Source of the DNA: Clostridium sp. BJN0013
GTDB taxonomy: Bacteria > Bacillota > Clostridia > Clostridiales > Clostridiaceae
DNA: 64,000 bases
Reading direction: 5' to 3'
Assembly (NCBI RefSeq): GCF_040939125.1
Contig: NZ_CP162495.1
Coordinates: forward strand, 2,294,001-2,358,000
The translations under genes and the position numbers were made by a program. How positions within the stretch are numbered: the stretch's first letter is position 1; each line of letters begins with the position of its first letter. The notes beneath the pieces were generated by a model. The model was not told the DNA's origin, did no database searches, and was given only the letters and a program-made list of their open reading frames with translations. This document shows, piece after piece, positions 8,670 through 16,546 of the stretch.

Positions 8670-9932
8670 TTGAAGAGAAAAAATAATATCATATTATTTG
8701 TACTTATGTTTACAATTTGTTTAAATTTTAATGTATCTGCCTCAGATGCATCTTACGATACACTTCCTGAAATATATGGCAGTTCAGCTATAACAGTGGA
8801 CATGCAAACAAATGAAATAATATATGAAAAAAATCCAGATACTAAAATATATCCTGCAAGTACTACAAAACTTTTAACAGCTATTCTACTTGAAAAGAAT
8901 AAAAAAGAAACAGACATGCTAACTTATACAGCAGGAGCTAAAGCTCAACCTGAATCTTCTCTAAATACTGTCACACATCCCATAGAGGTAGGAGATTCTA
9001 TGTCTGCAAAGGATGTTATGGATGCACTTTTAATATTTTCTGCCAATGATATGGCATACGTTATTGCAGAGAATCTATCTAAAGATGTATCTGAATTTGC
9101 AAACAAAATGAATGAAGAAGTACAAAATTTAAACTTAAAAAACACTCATTTTGTCACTCCAAATGGCTTACATAATCCGGAACACTATACTACCTCCTAT
9201 GATATGAGTATTATCGCTAGAGAAGCTTTTAAAAATTCCTGGATAAGAAATACCATATATAAGTCTACCAGTACAATAACAACTTCTAAAGGTGCTACTT
9301 TTTCCATCATAAACACCAATAAATTGCTGGGTAAAGATGGCTGTATAGGCGGAAAAACTGGTTATACAGTACCTGCTGGAAGATGTCTGGTCGCAATTTA
9401 TGAAAGAGATAATAGAAAAATACTTGGAATTGTAATGAATTCCATATATGATGCAAATGACACCTATGTATTTAACGATATAGAAAAAATAATAAACTGG
9501 AGCTATAATAAAGCCCCTTATGTTCTTCATAAAAAAGATTCTATAATTAGTAAAAAAAATGTAGACTTTAAATTTTTGCCTTTTGTAAATTTAAAAAAAT
9601 CCATAGAGGTTCCTATTAAAACAGAAGAAGATATAAACTACTATGATAATGATCTTAATAAAAAAGAATTACAGCAAAAAATCACTATTACAAATGTAAA
9701 TATAAAATCCTTGAAAGGTAAAATTCCTATAGGAATCCTTACAGTGAAACAAAGAGATTTTTCTAAAAGTTATAAAATTTATTCTGCACTTTCAAAATAT
9801 TCTTTTTCAAAGCAGATATTTTCTATATACAGCATACTATTTATGCCTTTATTTATATTAATTCTAATCTTCTTATTTATGAAAAATAAACCTAGAAAGT
9901 ATAAAAAGCATAAAAAATATAGCTATCATTAA
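8670..9932 (+). CDS. D-alanyl-D-alanine carboxypeptidase (PBP5/DacF family)
   Basis: Penicillin-binding carboxypeptidase that trims the terminal D-Ala from peptidoglycan stem peptides outside the membrane. 420 residues: N-terminal signal peptide (about 1-25, hydrophobic core NIILFVLMFTICL), active-site STTK (S64-K67), SAN (S124-N126) and KTG (K229-G231). The C-terminal PBP5-like domain is followed by a hydrophobic segment (about 385-405) and a basic tail that should anchor it in the membrane. The start is TTG, supported by GGAG 9 bases upstream. A possible promoter (TGTAAA, 17 bases, TATACT at 8462-8467) precedes repeat copy A. Whether it is vegetative or sporulation-specific (DacF/DacB) cannot be decided. 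Confidence 0.92.
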   Translation: MKRKNNIILFVLMFTICLNFNVSASDASYDTLPEIYGSSAITVDMQTNEIIYEKNPDTKIYPASTTKLLTAILLEKNKKETDMLTYTAGAKAQPESSLNTVTHPIEVGDSMSAKDVMDALLIFSANDMAYVIAENLSKDVSEFANKMNEEVQNLNLKNTHFVTPNGLHNPEHYTTSYDMSIIAREAFKNSWIRNTIYKSTSTITTSKGATFSIINTNKLLGKDGCIGGKTGYTVPAGRCLVAIYERDNRKILGIVMNSIYDANDTYVFNDIEKIINWSYNKAPYVLHKKDSIISKKNVDFKFLPFVNLKKSIEVPIKTEEDINYYDNDLNKKELQQKITITNVNIKSLKGKIPIGILTVKQRDFSKSYKIYSALSKYSFSKQIFSIYSILFMPLFILILIFLFMKNKPRKYKKHKKYSYH

Positions 9933-9945
9933 ACTTAAAATATGT

Positions 9946-9985
9946 AAAAAAGTATTTCTATAAATATTTATAGAAATACTTTTTT
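9946..9985. terminator. Bidirectional terminator between carboxypeptidase gene and gap
   Basis: A-run, stem AGTATTTCTATAAA pairing with TTTATAGAAATACT, then a T-run. It is symmetric and so serves both converging genes. Confidence 0.85.
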
Positions 9986-10037
9986 ATTATAGTGTATATC
10001 TACACATTCCCATGATTAATTTATATTAAAGATTTAT

Positions 10038-11093
10038 CTATGCCTTATTAACAACTACTTTATCAGACTGTTCATTATTTTTTTCCATCTGTAATGAAAC
10101 ATAATTTACAAGATCTACTGTTCTACATGAATAAGCCCATTCATTGTCATACCAAGACACCACTTTAACCATATTATCTCCCATTATTAAAGTTGAAAGT
10201 CCATCTATTATGGAAGACCTATTGTCACCCTTGTAATCTATAGATACCAGTGGTTCTTCTGAGTATCCAAGTATTCCTTCCATAGGACCTTGAGCTGCCC
10301 TTTTAAATGCTTTATTTATTTCTTCTACTGTAGCAGATTTTGAAAGCTCACAAACTAAATCCGTAATAGACACTGTAACTGTAGGTACTCTAAGAGCAAA
10401 ACCATTTAATTTTCCCTCTAGATTCGGAAGTACCTTTGCCACTGCCTTTGCTGCTCCTGTAGTAGTTGGAATTATAGATTCCCCTGCAGCTCTTGCCCTT
10501 CTTAAATCCTTATGACTCTTATCTACCAATCTTTGATCTCCTGTATAGGCATGAATTGTAGTCATAAGTCCTTTTACAATACCAAAATTTTCATCTAAAA
10601 CTTTAGCAAATGGTGCTAGACAATTAGTTGTACAGGATGCATTTGAAATAATATTATGGGAATTTACATCAAATTTTTCTTCATTTACACCCATAACTAT
10701 AGTTATATCTTCATCTTTAGCAGGGGCTGTAATTATAACTTTTTTGGCACCAGCCTCTATATGCTTGTATAAATTTTTTCTATCTTTAAATTTTCCTGTA
10801 GATTCTACTACGATATCTACATTTAATTTACCCCAAGGTAAATTTTCTGGTTCACTTTCTCTAAATATTTTTATTTCAGAATCATTTATAATTATTGAGT
10901 CTTCTGTAGCTTTTACGTTGCCTTGAAATTTTCCGTAACAAGAATCATATTTAAAAAGATGTGCAAGGGTTTCATTGTCTGCTCTTGCATTAATTGCTAC
11001 AATTTCCACGTCTTTCCGTAATCTTTCCTGAGCAATTCTTAAAAATAACCTTCCTATTCTTCCAAAACCATTAATTGCAACTTTCATAGACAT
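10038..11093 (-). CDS. gap: Glyceraldehyde-3-phosphate dehydrogenase
   Basis: NAD-dependent glycolytic enzyme that oxidises glyceraldehyde-3-phosphate to 1,3-bisphosphoglycerate. 351 residues; the Rossmann motif NGFGRIG lies at residues 8-14 and the catalytic cysteine is C154 in NASCTTNC. The C terminus runs about 15 polar residues beyond the usual 333-337 (ends NEQSDKVVVNKA). GGGGG lies 7 bases before the chosen ATG. Unlike in many clostridia, no cggR, pgk or tpi is adjacent; the gene appears monocistronic, with its own promoter carrying a large inverted repeat and a terminator shared with the convergent carboxypeptidase gene. Confidence 0.97.
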   Translation of the reverse strand: MSMKVAINGFGRIGRLFLRIAQERLRKDVEIVAINARADNETLAHLFKYDSCYGKFQGNVKATEDSIIINDSEIKIFRESEPENLPWGKLNVDIVVESTGKFKDRKNLYKHIEAGAKKVIITAPAKDEDITIVMGVNEEKFDVNSHNIISNASCTTNCLAPFAKVLDENFGIVKGLMTTIHAYTGDQRLVDKSHKDLRRARAAGESIIPTTTGAAKAVAKVLPNLEGKLNGFALRVPTVTVSITDLVCELSKSATVEEINKAFKRAAQGPMEGILGYSEEPLVSIDYKGDNRSSIIDGLSTLIMGDNMVKVVSWYDNEWAYSCRTVDLVNYVSLQMEKNNEQSDKVVVNKA

Positions 11094-11174
11094 TATTTTT
11101 CCCCCTATAAAATATTTATAAATTTATATAAAAGCTTATTATACATATTAGCTTCATCATTCAAAGATATATGT

Positions 11175-11209
11175 GATATAAATAATATATATGCTATATT
11201 ATTTATATC
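11175..11209. promoter_or_regulatory. Perfect 15-bp inverted repeat on the gap promoter
   Basis: GATATAAATAATATA (11175-11189) and its exact complement TATATTATTTATATC (11195-11209) are separated by 5 bases. The right arm contains the gap -10 box, and the expected transcription start falls at the centre. An RNA from that start would not contain both arms, so a DNA operator is more likely than an RNA hairpin. Confidence 0.6.
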
Positions 11210-11230
11210 AATAGCACATATATATGTCAA
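11202..11230 (-). promoter_or_regulatory. gap promoter
   Basis: On the minus strand, TTGACA (11225-11230), a 17-base spacer and TATAAA (11202-11207): a near-consensus sigma-A promoter about 100 bases upstream of gap. Confidence 0.75.
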
Positions 11231-11318
11231 ATTTATTTTTGTACCCCTATATTATGATATACTTAATTTTTCTTACATATGTTCTTTATTACGTTTATTT
11301 AATCTATTTTTCTCTTTT

Positions 11319-11395
11319 TTATCCGAAGACAGCAATTAGCTAATAACTTCACCATCTTCAAAGTGGAAGATAAGCACTGTTACGCCTCTGGATAA
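11319..11395 (+). repeat. Intergenic repeat element, copy B (short form)
   Basis: Runs from TTATCCGAAGACAGCAATT to CTCTGGATAA. It carries the first half of the family (closing stem TTATCC/GGATAA and the CCATCTTCAAAGTGG hairpin) but lacks the second hairpin. Lies upstream of, and on the same strand as, gltX. Confidence 0.75.
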
Positions 11396-11428
11396 TTTCC
11401 TATTTATAAAAACCTCCTTGACACAATC

Positions 11429-11457
11429 TTGACACAATATTTTTATTATTATATCAT
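11429..11457 (+). promoter_or_regulatory. gltX promoter
   Basis: TTGACA (11429-11434), 17-base spacer, TATCAT (11452-11457). A second TTGACA at 11418-11423 has no well-placed -10. Confidence 0.65.
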
Positions 11458-11481
11458 TTAAAGGTAATAGCAAATTCGTAG

Positions 11482-11511
11482 CCTTTCGTCTAAAAAGGAT
11501 GAGAGGTTTTT
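11482..11511 (+). terminator. Leader terminator before gltX, T-box-like
   Basis: CCTTTCGTCT pairs with GGATGAGAGG (10 bp, allowing G-U) around an AAAAA loop, followed by TTTTT. It starts only about 20 bases after the predicted transcription start and lies about 28 bases before the gltX start. The CGTC...GATGAGAGG form is typical of T-box terminators, but no stem I or complete T-box sequence precedes it. Confidence 0.6.
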
Positions 11512-11538
11512 ACTTTAAAATAAATGGGAGTGAAAAAA

Positions 11539-12993
11539 ATGACTAAAGTCAGAACAAGATTTGCACCAAGCCCAACTGGATATATGCACGTTGGTAATTT
11601 AAGAACTGCACTATATACATATTTAATAGCCAAACATGAAGGCGGAGATTTTATACTAAGAATTGAAGATACTGACCAGGGAAGATTTATAGAAGATGCA
11701 CTGGATATAATTTACCATACATTGGAGATTACAGGACTCAAGCACGACGAAGGTCCTGATATAGGTGGCCCTGTAGGTCCTTATATACAAAGCCTGAGAA
11801 CTGATATATATTTAAAATATGCTAAAGAACTTATAAATAAAGGAAAAGCTTATTATTGTTTTTGCACCAAAGAACGTATGGATAGCCTTAAGAACAATGA
11901 TGATAACGAAAAAGAATTTTATAAGTATGATAAGCACTGCCTTAAACTTTCAAAAGAAGAAATAAATGAAAAGCTAGCATCAAATATACCTTATGTTATA
12001 AGGCAAAATAATCCTGAAACTGGATTTACAACTTTTCATGATGAAATTTATGGAGATATTTCTGTGGATAATTCAGAATTAGATGATATGATACTTATAA
12101 AATCTGATGGTTATCCTACCTATAACTTTGCAAATGTAGTGGACGATCACCTTATGGGAATTACCCATGTAGTCAGAGGTAGTGAGTATTTATCCTCTGC
12201 TCCAAAGTACAACAGACTCTACGATGCCTTTGGCTGGGAAGTTCCTGTATACATTCATTGTCCCCCAATAATGAAGGATGCACACCAAAAGCTCAGTAAA
12301 AGAAATGGAGATGCCTCCTTTCAGGATTTAATAAAAAAAGGTTATTTAAAAGAGGCTGTACTTAATTATATAGCCCTTTTAGGATGGAATCCTGGGAATG
12401 AACAGGAATTATTCGACCTAGATGAACTAGTGAAACTATTTGACTACAGAAATATAAATAAATCTCCAGCTATCTTTGACAATGTAAAGCTGAAATGGAT
12501 GAATGGAGAATATATAAAAAAGATGCCTTTGGAAGAATTTAATAAACTGGCCCTTCCTTATTATAAAAAAGTAATTTCAAAAGATTTGGACTTTTTAAAG
12601 ATAAGTGAATTACTCAAAATAAGAGTTGAAGTATTAAGTGAGATACCTGACATGTTAGATTTTTTCAATGAACTTCCAGATTATCCTGCAGAATTATATA
12701 TACATAAAAAGATGAAAACAAACTTAGAAAATTCACTCTTAACTCTTGAAAAAATTCTTCCTAGATTTAAAGAACTTTCCCCTTGGACTTTTGAAAATAT
12801 AGAAAAATGCTGTATGGATTTAATATCAGAATTGCAGGTTAAAAATGGAATAGTACTTTGGCCTGTACGAATTGCTCTGTCAGGCAAAAAATCTACCCCT
12901 GGTGGTGCCTTTGAAATTGCAGATATTATAGGCAAAGATGAATCCTTAAAAAGAATAAAATATGGAATTGAAAAATTAAAACTTGAAATCTAA
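11539..12993 (+). CDS. gltX: Glutamyl-tRNA synthetase
   Basis: Class I aminoacyl-tRNA synthetase that charges tRNA(Glu), 484 residues. The HIGH-equivalent block is [16 protein letters not shown] near the N terminus and the KMSKS-equivalent is KLSKRNGD in the middle. The C-terminal anticodon-binding region ends with the usual [11 protein letters not shown]-type block. I start at the second ATG, because GGGAGTG lies 6 bases before it and the upstream ATG overlaps that site. Whether it also charges tRNA(Gln), with GatCAB correcting, cannot be told here. The leader contains a terminator, so attenuation is plausible. Confidence 0.95.
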   Translation: MTKVRTRFAPSPTGYMHVGNLRTALYTYLIAKHEGGDFILRIEDTDQGRFIEDALDIIYHTLEITGLKHDEGPDIGGPVGPYIQSLRTDIYLKYAKELINKGKAYYCFCTKERMDSLKNNDDNEKEFYKYDKHCLKLSKEEINEKLASNIPYVIRQNNPETGFTTFHDEIYGDISVDNSELDDMILIKSDGYPTYNFANVVDDHLMGITHVVRGSEYLSSAPKYNRLYDAFGWEVPVYIHCPPIMKDAHQKLSKRNGDASFQDLIKKGYLKEAVLNYIALLGWNPGNEQELFDLDELVKLFDYRNINKSPAIFDNVKLKWMNGEYIKKMPLEEFNKLALPYYKKVISKDLDFLKISELLKIRVEVLSEIPDMLDFFNELPDYPAELYIHKKMKTNLENSLLTLEKILPRFKELSPWTFENIEKCCMDLISELQVKNGIVLWPVRIALSGKKSTPGGAFEIADIIGKDESLKRIKYGIEKLKLEI

Positions 12994-13034
12994 AATAATT
13001 AAAATTCCATTTTATTGAAAAATTAGTTTTTCTC

Positions 13035-13078
13035 AAAATATAAATATACTAAAAATATTTTTAGTATATTTATATTTT
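13035..13078. terminator. Bidirectional terminator after gltX
   Basis: AAAATATAAATATACTAAA and its complement form a stem of about 19 bp around 13035-13078. A and T runs on the two sides let it serve both gltX and the convergent 363-codon gene. Confidence 0.8.
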
Positions 13079-13101
13079 TATCTATACATGTGTGTTGATG
13101 T

Positions 13102-14193
13102 TTACATCTCTTTTTCACTCTGAGTATTTTTCAATTCCCTTATAAGTACTATACTTGAAAATACAACCATCATACTATTATCAACTACTATAAATCCTAA
13201 ACCCACTTCAGTAATAGTTTTATTATATATATATGCAAATTTTCCCTGTCCCACTGTTTGTATTATTACCTTTTTACCAATAAGGGAATTAAAATAATCT
13301 TCCATCCTTTTTTCAAATATACAATAATATCCCTTTGATACTTGTTTTAAAGATTTGTCCAAAGAAGAGAGTTTGTTTGATTGTAAACCAACTATATTTT
13401 TCATAGGTATTATAATTTTCTCTCCTGATTCATTGGTAAGCTTAATTAATATTTCATCTGAATGTATTAAATTCACTTCATTAAGTATACTCATTTTATC
13501 ATCTTTAACACATACATCTAATTTTTCTCCAATTAACTTATTCATTACATACGATATACCTTTATTACAAGTAATACAATACTTACTGCCAGATAATATA
13601 TTATATCTTTTTTTAACAATTCCATTTGGTTTTGTTATCTGTTCTTTCTCTTCTTTTTCATTAGGAGCCTTTTTTTCAACATTATTATGATTATGCTCCT
13701 CATTTTTCTTGGAAATTTGTCCTTTATTTTCTTCTTCCTCTTCCTTAGAAGTTTGCCCTTTATTTTCTTCTTCCTTCTTATCCTTATTTTCAGATGCTTT
13801 TTTACCTTCAGATTCTTTCTTGTTGTCAATCTCTATTTTCTTATCAGGTTCTTTTTTATCATGGTTTTCTGGCTTTTTTTCCACTTTGTCTTTTATCTTT
13901 TTAACTATATTACTATCTAACACGCTTTCTGTTTTTTCATTTTCTGTTTTTTTAGGCTTCTCCTTATCTCTTTTTCCTGTCAAAATACCTTCCTGTCTAA
14001 GAATATTTTTTTCTATAAACTCAATAAGTTCCTTATTGTCAATATATTGCTCTTTATAATACTCCTTATCATGATCATTCCCTGAATCCTTATAACGCCT
14101 TCTATTGTATCTATCAATTCTTTTCATATACTTAGGTATCATATATAAAGCCAGCTGCATTAAATCATCTATACTATTTCCTGTCCTTTTCAT
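13102..14193 (-). CDS. Lys/Glu-rich protein with duplicated C-terminal domain
   Basis: 363 residues, not identified with confidence. About residues 1-75 are basic and helical (YNRRRYKDSGNDHDKEYYKEQY). About 75-195 is a low-complexity stretch of K, E, N and D containing near-repeats such as EEENKGQ. The C-terminal half has two diverged copies of a ~55-residue unit: the first begins VMNKLIGEKLDV and ends IPMKNIVGLQS, the second begins YFNSLIGKKVII and ends VFSSIVLIREL. Such LIGK-type beta units occur in spore coat-like proteins (DUF2642/CotB type), so a spore-surface role is possible but only inferred. There is no signal peptide or membrane helix. GGAGG precedes the ATG. The gene is monocistronic. 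Confidence 0.7.
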   Translation of the reverse strand: MKRTGNSIDDLMQLALYMIPKYMKRIDRYNRRRYKDSGNDHDKEYYKEQYIDNKELIEFIEKNILRQEGILTGKRDKEKPKKTENEKTESVLDSNIVKKIKDKVEKKPENHDKKEPDKKIEIDNKKESEGKKASENKDKKEEENKGQTSKEEEEENKGQISKKNEEHNHNNVEKKAPNEKEEKEQITKPNGIVKKRYNILSGSKYCITCNKGISYVMNKLIGEKLDVCVKDDKMSILNEVNLIHSDEILIKLTNESGEKIIIPMKNIVGLQSNKLSSLDKSLKQVSKGYYCIFEKRMEDYFNSLIGKKVIIQTVGQGKFAYIYNKTITEVGLGFIVVDNSMMVVFSSIVLIRELKNTQSEKEM

Positions 14194-14336
14194 TTAATAC
14201 CTCCATAATTCTAAATGCTATACTATCAGAATATGAAGGCTTTATTTTATAGTTACCCTAGGGACTCTAAAGCATTTTTCCTAAATTTGAAAAAGCTGGG
14301 GAGAAAGTGTATGGAGTAGATAGCCTTTAGATAAAT

Positions 14337-15767
14337 TTAAACACTTATTTCAGCTTCTTCCCCTAAAAATTCTTTATTTTTCTCTAGTAAAGGCTTTATC
14401 TTACATTCTATAAAATCCACTACTTGCCCTGGTGCTCTTCCTATGAATTTTTTAGCATCTACAAGAGACATTATCTCCTCTTTGGTCATTTTGAAGAAAG
14501 GATCTTTTATAATCCTCTCTAAAAGATCATTTTCCATTCCATGCTCTTTTACCATTTTAGCTGCTTCCATAGAATGAACTCTAATTCTTTCATGGAGTTC
14601 TTGCCTGTCTCCCCCCCTTTTAACCGCTTCCATTATTATATTTTCCGTACACATAAAAGGAAGCTCCATAGCTATATGGGATTCTATTACCTTTGGATAT
14701 ACTACCATATTCTCAGATACATTCATATATAAGTTCAATACACCATCTAAGGCTAAAAATGCCTCTGGTATGGCTATTCTTTTATTGGCAGAATCATCTA
14801 AAGTTCTTTCAAACCACTGTGTGGCAGCAGTAATAGCTGGATTTAAAGTGTTTACTATTACATACCTTGCAAGGGCTCCAATTCTTTCACATCTCATAGG
14901 ATTTCTCTTATAAGCCATAGCAGAAGACCCTATTTGATTTTTCTCAAAAGGTTCCTCCATTTCCTTCATATTCTGCAATAATCTTAAATCATTACTAAAC
15001 TTATAAGCACTTTGGGAAATTTCAGAAAGAGTGTTTAATATTATGGAATCCAATTTTCTCGTGTATGTCTGACCTGTAACCATAAATTCTTCCTTAAAGT
15101 TCATTCTTTCAGTCACCATTTTATCTAATTTTTTTACTTTTTCTTCATCTCCATTAAATAATTCCATAAAACTGGCCTGAGTTCCAGTAGTCCCTTTTAC
15201 TCCTCTAAATCTCATCTTATCTATTACAAATTCAATATTTTCAATATCCAAATATAAGTCCTGTATCCAAAGTGTTGCTCTTTTTCCTACTGTAGTGAGC
15301 TGTGCTGGCTGTAGATGAGTAAATCCAAGAGTAGGTAAATCTTTATATTTTAAAGCAAACTCAGTAAGATAATTTATAATATTTAATATTTTTCTTTTCA
15401 ATATGTAAAGTGCTTTTCTCATAATTATTAAATCCGTATTATCTACTACATAACAACTTGTTGCCCCTAAATGTATTATTCCTTTTGCTTTAGGACATTG
15501 TAGTCCATAAGCATACACATGACTCATAACATCATGACGCACTTCTTTTTCTCTTTTCTTTGCATCTTCATAATTTATATTTTCCATATTAGCTTTTAAC
15601 TCATCTATCTGTTCAGAAGTTATATTAAGTCCTAACTCTTTTTCACATTCTGCAAGAACTACCCAGAGTTTTCTCCAGGTCTTGAACTTTACTTCATCTG
15701 AAAATATATAACTCATTTCTTTAGATGCATACCTGGTATTCAAAGGTGTATTGTATATATCTCTCAT
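14337..15767 (-). CDS. purB: Adenylosuccinate lyase
   Basis: Fumarase/aspartase-superfamily enzyme that releases fumarate at two steps of purine synthesis (SAICAR to AICAR, adenylosuccinate to AMP). 476 residues. The superfamily signature is GSSAMAYKRNPMRCE, and the catalytic histidine region is GFTHLQPAQLTT. GGAGG lies 8 bases before the ATG. It stands alone, away from other pur genes, and its promoter carries a 10-bp inverted repeat. Confidence 0.96.
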   Translation of the reverse strand: MRDIYNTPLNTRYASKEMSYIFSDEVKFKTWRKLWVVLAECEKELGLNITSEQIDELKANMENINYEDAKKREKEVRHDVMSHVYAYGLQCPKAKGIIHLGATSCYVVDNTDLIIMRKALYILKRKILNIINYLTEFALKYKDLPTLGFTHLQPAQLTTVGKRATLWIQDLYLDIENIEFVIDKMRFRGVKGTTGTQASFMELFNGDEEKVKKLDKMVTERMNFKEEFMVTGQTYTRKLDSIILNTLSEISQSAYKFSNDLRLLQNMKEMEEPFEKNQIGSSAMAYKRNPMRCERIGALARYVIVNTLNPAITAATQWFERTLDDSANKRIAIPEAFLALDGVLNLYMNVSENMVVYPKVIESHIAMELPFMCTENIIMEAVKRGGDRQELHERIRVHSMEAAKMVKEHGMENDLLERIIKDPFFKMTKEEIMSLVDAKKFIGRAPGQVVDFIECKIKPLLEKNKEFLGEEAEISV

Positions 15768-15812
15768 GTAAAAATTCCTCCATTTATATGTAATTAAATT
15801 TTTTCATTCACA

Positions 15813-15840
15813 TTATAACACAATAATCAAATTATTGTGT
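15813..15840 (-). promoter_or_regulatory. purB -10 box with adjacent inverted repeat
   Basis: On the minus strand a consensus TATAAT (15813-15818) follows directly after a perfect inverted repeat, ACACAATAAT-N3-ATTATTGTGT (15818-15840), which fills the -35/-10 spacer. The -35 box is poor. The layout suggests a regulated promoter. It does not match the PurR box of Bacillus or a purine riboswitch. Confidence 0.5.
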
Positions 15841-15934
15841 ATTTTATACATGTTAAATTATAAAACTTAGGTTCTATTCTACCAGATTATTAATATATTT
15901 TAATTAATGATTATTTAACAAAGGTAGGTGGGTT

Positions 15935-15971
15935 TTTATTGAGTGCGAGACACCCAGTTCCTCTCAATAAA
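15935..15971 (+). promoter_or_regulatory. Stem-loop before the DUF378 gene
   Basis: TTTATTGAG (15935-15943) and CTCAATAAA (15963-15971) can form a 9-bp stem with a 19-base loop that ends 8 bases before the ATG. A competing pairing is GGGT (15930-15933) with ACCC in the loop. No ribosome-binding site lies between the stem and the start codon. Confidence 0.45.
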
Positions 15972-15979
15972 TAAAAAAT

Positions 15980-16195
15980 ATGTATAAATTCAGTATCATA
16001 GACAAAGTTTCTTTAATCCTAATGGTTGTAGGTGCACTAAATTGGGGACTTATAGGTCTATTTAATTTTAATATAATAGGAATTATATTTGGAGAACCGA
16101 TAAACTTAATAGGAAGAATAATATACATACTTATAGGAGTAGCGGGATTAAATATGATCATACTATTTTTTAAGACCAAAAATAGCTGCAAATAA
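15980..16195 (+). CDS. DUF378 small membrane protein
   Basis: 71 residues with two hydrophobic segments (about 8-28 and 42-64) and the DUF378 hallmark LNWGLIGLFNFN. This family (YuzA-like) is widespread in Firmicutes and its function is unknown. The ATG is the only start available: TAA lies in frame four codons upstream. It lacks a normal ribosome-binding site; the nearest purine-rich run, AGGTAGGTGGG, is about 50 bases away on the far side of a stem-loop. A strong terminator follows. Confidence 0.85.
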   Translation: MYKFSIIDKVSLILMVVGALNWGLIGLFNFNIIGIIFGEPINLIGRIIYILIGVAGLNMIILFFKTKNSCK

Positions 16196-16203
16196 TATAA
16201 ATT

Positions 16204-16242
16204 GAAATAGAAGACCTTCTAAAAATCAAGGTCTTCTATTTC
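16204..16242. terminator. Bidirectional terminator between DUF378 gene and ptsH
   Basis: GAAATAGAAGACCTT pairs perfectly with AAGGTCTTCTATTTC (15 bp). It lies between convergent genes. Confidence 0.8.
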
Positions 16243-16266
16243 TTTACTCCACATAGTTGAATTACT

Positions 16267-16536
16267 TTATTCCTCCAGGGATTTTATCAATCTGACTACC
16301 TCTTCTACTGCCAGAGATTCATCATCACCACATGCAGTAATTTTTACATTGGCCCCTTTGATTACACCTAATGATAGTACTCCAATCAAACTCTTTATAT
16401 TGGCTCTTTTCCCTTTAAATTCTATATATAATTCTGATTTAAATGAAGAGGCTTTTTTAACTAAAAGAGTTGCCGGTCTTGCATGTAATCCTGTGGGACT
16501 TTTAACTATAACTTCTCTAGAAACCACATAATTCAC
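16267..16536 (-). CDS. ptsH: HPr phosphocarrier protein
   Basis: Phosphotransferase-system phosphocarrier, 89 residues. The phosphorylated histidine is H18 in SPTGLHARPA, and the regulatory serine is S49 in IKSLIGVLSLGV (HPr kinase site), so it can serve both sugar transport and CcpA-linked catabolite control. GAGGTG precedes the ATG. The gene is not next to ptsI; it sits 10 bases after the aminotransferase gene and may be its last operon partner. A Crh-like paralogue is unlikely because the catalytic histidine is present. Confidence 0.95.
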   Translation of the reverse strand: MNYVVSREVIVKSPTGLHARPATLLVKKASSFKSELYIEFKGKRANIKSLIGVLSLGVIKGANVKITACGDDESLAVEEVVRLIKSLEE

Positions 16537-16546
16537 CTCTACTTTT

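Noticed and set aside
13635-14059. Several Ser/Phe/Leu- or Arg/Lys-rich frames opposite or across the charged linker of the 363-residue protein.
   Set aside because: They arise from the low-complexity A-rich coding strand; composition and lack of translation signals mark them as shadows.
15768-15960. Purine riboswitch in front of purB.
   Set aside because: The conserved loop and junction bases of the purine aptamer are not present on the minus strand.
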